A DNA stretch of 7,216 nt. Source: Spirochaetales bacterium (lineage in GTDB: Bacteria > Spirochaetota > Spirochaetia > Treponematales > Rectinemataceae). The notes under the pieces are model-generated. The model did not search any database, was not told where the DNA came from, and saw only the letters and a list, made by a program, of their open reading frames with translations. The DNA lies in assembly GCA_015657395.1 (NCBI GenBank), contig JADLKI010000005.1, positions 33,026 to 40,241 of the forward strand. The letters run 5' to 3'. Each line of letters starts with the position of its first letter. Positions within the stretch are counted from its first letter, which is position 1. Below, piece by piece: positions 1 to 5,213 of the stretch. A program made the translations under genes and the position numbers.

Positions 1-424
1 TTTCAATGATGAACCTTGCCGCGGCGCGCCCACCTTCGACGTTGTCCGCACCGACGTGGATGAGCACGGCATCAGTGTTGGCCTTCCTGTCTACGGTCGC
101 CACGGGGATGCCTGCCCTGACCGCGTCTTCGATGGCCGGGACGAGCGAATCCTCAGTCAGTGGAGAAATGAGGATTCCGTCGACTTTTTGGGATACAAAG
201 GTCTCAATGGCCGCCATCTGCTTATCCGAAGCGTTCTGGGCATCGATAAAGTTGATCTTTACCCCCAGCTTCGCGGCGGCGGCCTCGGCCTCTTGTTTCA
301 TGGTGACAAAGAACGGAAACTGCAGGCCGGGTACAGTCATGCCGATGACAATCTGCTTCTGCGCGAACACAGAAACGGGCACCAGGGCGATGACAATCAG
401 CGCCAGGAAAATAACCTTTTTCAT
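1..424 (-). CDS. Periplasmic sugar-binding protein of an ABC transporter (RbsB-like), N-terminal part
   Basis: Read on the minus strand from ATG at 424-422, with AGGAGG about 7 bases upstream; the frame stays open to the window edge, giving 141 codons. The protein begins MKKVIFLALIVIALVPVSVFA, a basic start, a hydrophobic core and a likely cleavage after Ala21. No lipobox Cys is present, so a soluble periplasmic protein is expected. The mature part starts with IVIGMTVPGLQFPFF, then has FIDAQNASDKQMAAIETF, VDGILISPLTEDSLVPAIEDA, AGIPVATVDR and VGADNVEGGRAAARF. These are the ordered landmarks of ribose/galactose-type (Peripla_BP_4) binding proteins. The second half is outside the window, as presumably are the ATPase and permease. 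Divergent position from a LacI regulator and a sugar operon suggests it delivers the substrate of those enzymes. The ligand cannot be told from this part. Confidence 0.93.
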   Translation of the reverse strand, partial: MKKVIFLALIVIALVPVSVFAQKQIVIGMTVPGLQFPFFVTMKQEAEAAAAKLGVKINFIDAQNASDKQMAAIETFVSQKVDGILISPLTEDSLVPAIEDAVRAGIPVATVDRKANTDAVLIHVGADNVEGGRAAARFIIE

Positions 425-464
425 CGTTGCCTCCTGTTAAAAAAGGTGTGTATTCCGCACAATT

Positions 465-493
465 ATTATCAGGTGCTTCTGTGCGGTTGTCAA
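465..493 (-). promoter_or_regulatory. Proximal sigma70-type promoter of the sugar-binding protein gene
   Basis: On the minus strand, TTGACA (complement of 493-488) is separated by exactly 17 bases from GATAAT (complement of 470-465). This matches the sigma70 consensus at 11 of 12 positions. Transcription would start near 458, leaving a leader of roughly 35 bases before the ATG at 424 and including its AGGAGG. A 7-base inverted repeat, CCGCACA at 455-461 and TGTGCGG at 480-486, brackets the -10 element. Confidence 0.65.
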
Positions 494-527
494 CAAAAAA
501 GTACGATTTTTTGCATGAAATCATTTG

Positions 528-541
528 TGCAATCGATTGCA
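528..541. promoter_or_regulatory. LacI-family operator 1 (perfect 14-bp palindrome)
   Basis: TGCAATCGATTGCA is a perfect palindrome with a central CG. It fits the general LacI/GalR operator pattern TGNAANCGNTTNCA at every defined position. It lies in the divergent region between the binding-protein gene and the LacI-type regulator gene. The flanking decamer TTGCATGAAA occurs twice, at 511-520 and 537-546. The 13-mer TTGTGCAATCGAT that contains the left half (525-537) recurs exactly at 656-668 inside the second site. Confidence 0.72.
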
Positions 542-564
542 TGAAAATTGAAAGAGATTTAGTC

Positions 565-593
565 ATTAAAGCCATTATATTTATATTTTTCAA
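565..593 (-). promoter_or_regulatory. Possible distal promoter of the sugar-binding protein gene
   Basis: On the minus strand, TTGAAA (complement of 593-588) and TTTAAT (complement of 570-565) are 17 bases apart, each matching 5 of 6 consensus bases. A start near 558 would place the palindromic operator at 528-541 about 17-30 bases downstream, a common repressor position. The region is AT-rich, so a chance match is quite possible. Confidence 0.33.
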
Positions 594-645
594 TATTATA
601 TATAAATAATATACAGGCATAAATCATTGACAACCGGAGAAAAGT

Positions 646-673
646 ATGATATCGATTGTGCAATCGATATCAT
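646..673. promoter_or_regulatory. LacI-family operator 2 (28-bp compound palindrome) at the regulator start
   Basis: Thirteen bases starting ATGATATCGATTG are exactly complementary to the thirteen ending CAATCGATATCAT, with a TG centre at 659-660. Each arm holds ATCGAT, so two CG-centred half-matches to the LacI-family operator sit 12 bp apart (653/654 and 665/666). TGCAATCGATATCA (660-673) differs from the family consensus at one defined position. A TTGACA at 627-632 is a plausible -35 element, but the possible -10 sequences at suitable spacing lie inside this palindrome and are poor. Binding here would cover the regulator's promoter or start site, so autoregulation is likely. The coding start at 692 follows 18 bases later. 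Confidence 0.65.
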
Positions 674-691
674 GAATAGAGGCTGACCCTT

Positions 692-1738
692 ATGCCGTCA
701 TTGAAAGATGTCGCCCGACTTGCAGGCGTTTCCACATCGACCGTCTCCCGTGCCATGAACGGGAATATCCCCGTATCGGAGGAAACACGGCGCCGCGTTG
801 AACAGGCAGTCCAGGACATCAACTACAAACCCAACCTTGTCGCGCGCGGACTCAGGATAAAGAGCACGAAGCTTCTCGGCCTCGTCGTGCCGGAAATGCA
901 GAACGAGACGTTTATCTCCTTTATACGGTTCACCGAAGAGGCCGCCGAGGCCAAAGGCTACAATCTCATCATAGGCTCTACCAATTCCGACCCGGACCGC
1001 GAGGAGAGATTTATAGAGAATCTGATCCGCCGGAATATCGACGGTATAATCTTTTCGCGTGTTTCAGACAAAAGCCATGTTTTGAAAATCCTCGAGAAGA
1101 CTACGATTCCCGTGGTCATTATCGACAGAAGGCTGGAGAGGGAGGACATACCCTCAGTCGTGATGGACAACTATGCAAGCGGAAAAATGGCGGCCGAGCA
1201 TCTGCTCTCGCTGGGACACAGGCATTTTGCATGTATCACCGGCCCCCTCGATATCGCAATCAACCGGGACAGGCTCGCAGGGTTTAAAGAGACTGTCGTA
1301 GCCTCCGGAGCTTTTCTCGAGGACAAATGCATTTTTGAGGGGAATTTCAAATTCGAATCGGGGGAAAAAGGAATCGCGTACCTTCTGGACACGGGCGCGC
1401 GATTTACCGCACTCTGGGCCCAGAATGACTATATGGCGATGGGCATCCTCAACTATCTTTCACGGCATGGCATACCCGTACCCGAGGCGATCTCTCTCGT
1501 CGGCCTCGACAATATTCAACAGTCATGGATGATGCGGCCCGCGCTCACCACAATCGCCCAGCCCTTCCGCGACATGTGCAGAGAAGCGGTGGATATCATC
1601 ATCAAGCGGCCCCATGAAGACAAGAAAGAGAAAATCCGGGTCACGCTTGAGCCTGAACTCATCGTCCGCGAAACGACGGCGAAGCCATCGGACAAGAGTT
1701 TCGCAGTGGAGCCAATTTCAAAAGTCGGTTACTTCTGA
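692..1738 (+). CDS. LacI/GalR-family transcriptional regulator
   Basis: A 348-residue protein, normal for the family. Residues about 4-23 (LKDVARLAGVSTSTVSRAMN) form the canonical LacI helix-turn-helix; about 47-60 is the hinge helix segment (KPNLVARGLR). From about 62 (LLGLVVPEMQNETF) a periplasmic-binding-protein-like effector domain follows, with IDGIIFSR, PVVIIDRR, DNYASGKMAAEHLLSLGH, FTALWAQNDYMAMG and LVGLDNI. The domain ends at the usual LIVRETTA, so it should bind a sugar or sugar phosphate. ATG at 692 was chosen because the helix-turn-helix begins three residues later; AGAGG at 678-682 is a modest ribosome-binding site. The last 18 or so residues after the family core are extra, and the final eight (PISKVGYF) are encoded by the first hairpin of the following repeat block. 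Two matching operators upstream suggest autoregulation and control of the divergent gene. Confidence 0.95.
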   Translation: MPSLKDVARLAGVSTSTVSRAMNGNIPVSEETRRRVEQAVQDINYKPNLVARGLRIKSTKLLGLVVPEMQNETFISFIRFTEEAAEAKGYNLIIGSTNSDPDREERFIENLIRRNIDGIIFSRVSDKSHVLKILEKTTIPVVIIDRRLEREDIPSVVMDNYASGKMAAEHLLSLGHRHFACITGPLDIAINRDRLAGFKETVVASGAFLEDKCIFEGNFKFESGEKGIAYLLDTGARFTALWAQNDYMAMGILNYLSRHGIPVPEAISLVGLDNIQQSWMMRPALTTIAQPFRDMCREAVDIIIKRPHEDKKEKIRVTLEPELIVRETTAKPSDKSFAVEPISKVGYF

Positions 1739-1746
1739 AATTGGCT
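1710..1746 (+). repeat. Hairpin 1, overlapping the end of the regulator gene
   Basis: AGCCAATTTCA (1710-1720) pairs perfectly with TGAAATTGGCT (1736-1746) around a 15-base loop. The TGA stop of the regulator (1736-1738) lies in the descending arm. Only three T residues follow, so it is not a convincing intrinsic terminator. The loop and left arm contain TTTCAAAAGTCGG (1716-1728), whose exact complement is in hairpin 3. Confidence 0.7.
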
Positions 1747-1748
1747 TT

Positions 1749-1786
1749 GCATTTGCTCCGGTTTCTTTGAAACCGTACGCAAATGC
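1749..1786 (+). repeat. Hairpin 2, two-part stem
   Basis: The outer stem is GCATTTGC (1749-1756) with GCAAATGC (1779-1786). The inner stem is CGGTTTC (1759-1765) with GAAACCG (1769-1775), closing a 3-base loop. A small 2-by-3 internal loop separates the stems. It sits 3 bases after hairpin 1 in non-coding DNA and has no T tract after it. Confidence 0.7.
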
Positions 1787-1800
1787 CGCAATAAAAGGTT

Positions 1801-1834
1801 GTTCTTTCAAAACTCGTCCGACTTTTGAAAGAAC
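1801..1834 (+). repeat. Hairpin 3, inverted relative of hairpin 1
   Basis: GTTCTTTCAAAA (1801-1812) pairs perfectly over 12 bases with TTTTGAAAGAAC (1823-1834) around the loop CTCGTCCGAC. Bases 1818-1830 are the exact complement of 1716-1728 in hairpin 1, so the two elements are related copies in opposite orientation and could pair with each other instead of folding separately. No T tract follows on the plus strand. Confidence 0.7.
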
Positions 1835-1868
1835 CTCGTGAGACAGATAAAAAAATACGTTTCAGGAT

Positions 1869-1884
1869 AAGGAGGCCTGCTGTG
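1869..1884 (+). promoter_or_regulatory. Strong ribosome-binding site that fixes a GTG start
   Basis: AAGGAGG at 1869-1875 is followed after 6 bases by GTG at 1882-1884. This is the best Shine-Dalgarno match in the operon and it decides the start of the ManA-like gene. An in-frame TTG at 1825 lies inside hairpin 3 and lacks a comparable site. Confidence 0.8.
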
Positions 1885-3075
1885 GCGCAGCAAAAACCGA
1901 TGATCGAGAAAGCCCTCGATGAGGGAAAAGGCATTTTCAGGCTGGAACCGGCGTGGGTTCCCCGCTCGTTCTGCATTCCGGGCAGGCGGCTGAAGCTTCA
2001 CCCAAACGACTATTACGCCTACGGCGCACACCGAGGCGGCATCGACGAGCGATGGTTTGCCTCGACCACCAAGGCGGACAACGGCCCTCTCACGACACCG
2101 TTCGAGGGCCTCTCATTTATCCGGGTCGATGAAAAACAGCACATCCTTCTGAAGGATGCCATCGAAATTGCGGGGCGCGAAATTCTCGGCGACGCCGTGA
2201 TGGATACCTATGGCGGCTGGCGCGCATATTCGAAGTTCTTCGACAACCAGGAGCCCTTGCCCCACCATGTCCATCATACGGACAAGATGGCCGCAAACAT
2301 AGGCCAGATGGGCAAGCCTGAGGCCTATTATTTCCCGAAACAGCTCAACAACCACGGCGGGTGGTTCCCCTATACGTTCTTTGGCCTCAATCCGGGCACC
2401 ACAAAAGAGCAGATCAAACAGTGTCTGGCTGACTGGGAAAAAAGGGACAACAATATCCTCTCGCTCTCCCGTGCCTACATGCTGCAGCCCGGAACGGGAT
2501 GGGACGTACCGCCCGGCATCCTCCATGCCCCCGGCTCGCTTCTGACCTACGAGCCCCAGCGCGCGTCCGACGTGTTCGCGATGTTCCAGAATATCGTGTG
2601 GAACGCCTATACTCCAAAGGACCTGCTGCAGAAAGATATTCCCGAGGACAAGAAGGACGACCTCGACTACTACGTCGATCTGCTCGACTGGGAACTCAAC
2701 ATCGATCCCTTCTTCTACGAACACCGGTTCATGCCGCCCAAGCCCGTCAAGGCAATTGAAGCAATGCACGCCGAAGGATATGAAGAGTACGAGGTCGTCT
2801 ATAAAAGCCGGTATTTCTCCGCAAAAGAGCTCACGATCCTGCCGGGCCGCTCCGCCCTCATCAGAGACAGAGGTCCATATGGCGCAATCGTGGTCCAGGG
2901 CCACGGGAAGATGGGTTCGCTCGACATCGAATCGCCTGCGATGATCCGCTTTGGGCAGATGACGCAGGATGAGGTCTTCGTCACGGAGAAAGCCGCCCGC
3001 GAAGGCGTACTGATAGCGAACACGAGCACGACCGATGAACTGGTCATGCTCAAGCACTTCGGGCCGGAAGCCTGA
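1882..3075 (+). CDS. ManA-like cupin (class I mannose-6-phosphate isomerase homologue), probable sugar isomerase
   Basis: A 397-residue protein starting at GTG 1882. It carries the metal-site landmarks of class I phosphomannose isomerases in order: a His-rich HHVHHTD at 128-134 (in place of the QxH of the family), KPEAYYF at 145-151 with Glu147, and PPGILHAPGS at about 210-219 with His215. The long insert between KPE and the second cupin strand (LNPGTTKEQIKQCLADWEKRDN) is also typical. These predict a soluble metal-dependent aldose-ketose isomerase with one metal bound by about two His, a Glu and a further His. Known ManA relatives act on mannose-6-phosphate and some also on free sugars such as L-ribose or D-lyxose. 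Next to a pentulose kinase, a free-sugar isomerase acting before LyxK is the most economical role (inference). The next gene starts 16 bases after its stop, so the two are probably co-transcribed. Confidence 0.82.
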   Translation: MAQQKPMIEKALDEGKGIFRLEPAWVPRSFCIPGRRLKLHPNDYYAYGAHRGGIDERWFASTTKADNGPLTTPFEGLSFIRVDEKQHILLKDAIEIAGREILGDAVMDTYGGWRAYSKFFDNQEPLPHHVHHTDKMAANIGQMGKPEAYYFPKQLNNHGGWFPYTFFGLNPGTTKEQIKQCLADWEKRDNNILSLSRAYMLQPGTGWDVPPGILHAPGSLLTYEPQRASDVFAMFQNIVWNAYTPKDLLQKDIPEDKKDDLDYYVDLLDWELNIDPFFYEHRFMPPKPVKAIEAMHAEGYEEYEVVYKSRYFSAKELTILPGRSALIRDRGPYGAIVVQGHGKMGSLDIESPAMIRFGQMTQDEVFVTEKAAREGVLIANTSTTDELVMLKHFGPEA

Positions 3076-3091
3076 AAAAAGGTATATCCCG

Positions 3092-4342
3092 ATGAGTACG
3101 GCAAAGGTCGAGCATATACAGTATTTTGGCCGCAATGCCATTGTCCTGAGCAACGGGAGAGTGCGCGCGGTCATCGATGATCTCGGGGGCATGACGCCCG
3201 AATTCAGCCTCAAAAGAGGCAAAGGCGCGATCAACGCACACTGGATCCCTGATTTCCGGAGCAATTCGGGCCAACCATGGGATGCCAGGGTCCATGCGCC
3301 CTACTGGAAGGGGCAGGTCCTCTACACTCTGGCGGGCTCTTTCCCCTGCAGCCCCAATTTCGGAGCCGACTGTACCGTCGATGGAATACCGCTGCCCGCC
3401 CACGGCTGGACCGCGAACGAGCGCTGGAAGATCGCTTCAGCGGAGGTTCTCCAGAGGAAAGCCGCCGCATGCGCCCGTTTTACGCTCCAGAGCCCCCGTG
3501 CGGACATGCCGCTGTCCTACGAAAAATTCGATGTCGTCCAGCGGGATGATCCGGCGTACTACTCGGTCATGGCCATCAGAAATAACGGCAGTTCGCCCCT
3601 CGCAATCAACATCGCACACCACAACACCGTGGGTTCACCCTTTCTTCAGGCGGGCTGCCGCATCTATGTCAGCGCCCGTACCTTCATGAGCGCCCCGCTC
3701 CACACCGAGTTCGATGACACGGGCAGGCTGGCGGTGGGCGCAGCCTTCGACAGTCTGAAGAAGGCGCCGTGCCGCAGCGGGGAATCCGCAGACCTGACGG
3801 TAGTCCCGGGCATGATCGGCTTCACCGACTTCGTGACGGGGACCGTTCCGAAGAATGCGCACCTGGGCTGGAGCTGCATAGTCAACCCCGTCCTCAAGCT
3901 GGCGTACGTCACCTTTTTTCCCGGCCCGAGGGACCTCCCCGAACAGGAGATTTCACTCTCCTTCAACGACCTCTGGATGCAGTACGGGGGACGGAACTTC
4001 ACGCCCTGGGCCCTCCATGAGGGGGGAGCGGACCGGACCTTCTGCCTCGGCACCGAAAACGCAGTCGGCGCATTCGCGAACGGGCTCGCATATTCCCGGG
4101 CCCATCCTGAGCTCCTCGGCGTTCCCACGACGGTCACAATTCCCGCGGACGACGAGCGCCTTCTCTTTTATGGCACGGCGCTCGTAGAGCTCGACGACGC
4201 GCTCGCCAGGGCTGCCGTCACCGGCATAGAGGCGGAAGATAAAACGCTCGTCATAACGACGGCGAAGGCCTATCAGCGGGTGACGCTCGATGGCTCATTC
4301 TCCTCGCTGCGCGCCCTGGTGCACACACTCAGGGAAAAATGA
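3092..4342 (+). CDS. Aldose 1-epimerase-like protein (galactose mutarotase-like fold)
   Basis: A 416-residue protein starting at ATG 3092, with a weak AAGG at 3079-3082; the in-frame ATG at 3035 would overlap the previous gene and is not used here. Marks of the mutarotase-like superfamily are visible: LPAHGWTANERW at 102-112 (His104 in place of the first catalytic His), NIAHHNTVGSPF at 173-184 (His176/His177 in place of the second), and FCLGTENAVGAFANG at 317-331 (Glu322 as candidate catalytic base). The rest is diverged from GalM, and it is longer than a typical GalM (about 340-350 residues). It could interconvert anomers of the imported sugar, giving the right form to the cupin isomerase. 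It may also be a binding protein without catalysis or belong to a DUF4432-like branch. No signal peptide is seen, so it is cytoplasmic. Its stop overlaps the next start as ATGA. Confidence 0.7.
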   Translation: MSTAKVEHIQYFGRNAIVLSNGRVRAVIDDLGGMTPEFSLKRGKGAINAHWIPDFRSNSGQPWDARVHAPYWKGQVLYTLAGSFPCSPNFGADCTVDGIPLPAHGWTANERWKIASAEVLQRKAAACARFTLQSPRADMPLSYEKFDVVQRDDPAYYSVMAIRNNGSSPLAINIAHHNTVGSPFLQAGCRIYVSARTFMSAPLHTEFDDTGRLAVGAAFDSLKKAPCRSGESADLTVVPGMIGFTDFVTGTVPKNAHLGWSCIVNPVLKLAYVTFFPGPRDLPEQEISLSFNDLWMQYGGRNFTPWALHEGGADRTFCLGTENAVGAFANGLAYSRAHPELLGVPTTVTIPADDERLLFYGTALVELDDALARAAVTGIEAEDKTLVITTAKAYQRVTLDGSFSSLRALVHTLREK

Positions 4343-5213
4343 CAGACGAAAGGGTGAAGAAAAAGTACTCGTTCGGCATCTACGAAAAAGCCATGCCGCC
4401 TTGGCTTGATATGGGCGAAAAACTGCAGGTCGCCGCACGGCATGGCTACGATTTCATGGAGCTGAGCATCGATGAGAGCGATGAGAAACTCGCGCGCCTA
4501 ACGACGCCAGCGTCCTGGAGGCGAGAGCTCCTCGGCCTTGTGCAGGACACGGGGGTCGCAATCCCGACCATCTGCCTTTCCGGGCACAGAAAATATCCGC
4601 TTGGCAGCGCCTCCCCCGCGCTGCGGGCCCGCGGCATGGAGATCATGGAGGCGGCGATACGACTCGCGGCCGAATTGGGCATCCGCATCATCCAGATCGC
4701 GGGCTACGATGTCTATTACGAGCCCTCGACTCCGGAGACCCGGGCTTTATTCGCGGAGAACCTTGTGAGGAGCGTCGAATATGCGGCTCGCTTCGGTGTC
4801 TGCCTCGCCTTCGAGACGATGGAGACAGCTTTCATGGACAATGTCGAAAAAGCGCTCAAATTCGTAACATCGATCGATTCGCCGTATCTCCAGCTGTATC
4901 CCGATGTGGGCAACGTCACCAATACCTTCCGGGGAACGGGCCGATGGTCGTACAGGACCTGCGGCGCGGAAAGGGACATATTGTCGCCGTCCACCTGAAA
5001 GAGACGGAGCCCGGCATATTCAGGGAAGTGCCCTATGGGCAGGGACACGTAGACTTCGATGCCTGCATCGCCGAGACGGCGAGACAGGGGGTGCGGATAT
5101 TCACCTCGGAATTCTGGTTCTCTCCAGACTCCGACTGGGACACCGAGATCGGGAAGGCCCGCGCCTTCCTCCACAGAAAGCTCGAGCGGGCATTTGCGGG
5201 AGAACTACGATGA
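4339..5213 (+). pseudogene. ulaE: L-xylulose/L-ribulose-5-phosphate 3-epimerase of the UlaE/SgbU family, split by a frameshift
   Basis: A TIM-barrel sugar-phosphate epimerase in two frames. Frame 1 (4339-4998) has FGIYEKAMPPW, ELSIDESDEKLARL, TICLSGHRKYPLGS, IIQIAGYDVYYEPSTPETR, LAFETMET and LQLYPDVGN. The match then continues one frame back, from about 4944 to the TGA at 5211-5213, with GKGHIVAVHLKETEPGIF, VPYGQGHVDF and TSEFWF. The family metal ligands are Glu, Asp, His and Glu. Here they are Glu159 and Asp189 before the break, and the His of AVHLK and the Glu of TSEFW after it, so neither part can be active alone. Restoring one base near 4931-4942 (for instance in the GGGG run at 4931-4934) would give 291 residues, normal for the family. 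The frame after the break is undamaged and keeps ATGA overlaps with both neighbours, so the lesion is recent or a sequence error. It would convert L-xylulose-5-phosphate to L-ribulose-5-phosphate. Confidence 0.9.

Noticed and set aside
56..544. Plus-strand open frames opposite the binding-protein gene
   Set aside because: The minus strand encodes a signal peptide and ordered binding-protein motifs with a strong ribosome-binding site; the plus-strand frames resemble nothing known.
1710..1834. Intrinsic terminator after the regulator gene
   Set aside because: The stems are strong but none is followed by a run of T on the plus strand.
1825..1853. Promoter-like pair TTGAAA (1825-1830), 17 bases, TAAAAA (1848-1853)
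   Set aside because: The -35 is part of a hairpin arm and the -10 matches only 4 of 6 bases; not enough to call an internal promoter, though one cannot be excluded.
1825..1881. TTG start at 1825 for the ManA-like protein
   Set aside because: It lies in a hairpin arm with no suitable Shine-Dalgarno; GTG 1882 has AAGGAGG at ideal spacing.
3035..3091. ATG at 3035 as start of the aldose-epimerase-like protein
   Set aside because: It would overlap the ManA-like gene by about 40 bases and its added residues look unlike a conserved N-terminus; ATG 3092 lies in the intergenic gap and is preferred.
2113..3264. Long open frame on the minus strand (383 codons) opposite the ManA-like gene
   Set aside because: It is antisense to a clearly conserved protein and shows no recognisable domain; GC-rich codon use of the sense gene keeps the opposite frame open.
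4868..4880. ATCGATCGAT-like sequence resembling the operator core
   Set aside because: It lies inside conserved epimerase codons (SIDSP) and lacks the TGCAA/TTGCA flanks.
4928..4944. Programmed -1 frameshifting in the epimerase gene
   Set aside because: No X XXY YYZ slippery heptamer in the reading frame and no reason in this family for recoding; a mutation or sequence error is simpler.
4904..5209. Upstream in-frame extension of the kinase reading frame to 4904
   Set aside because: It overlaps the conserved second half of the epimerase gene, whereas the kinase motifs begin right after ATG 5210, which has a ribosome-binding site and an ATGA overlap.
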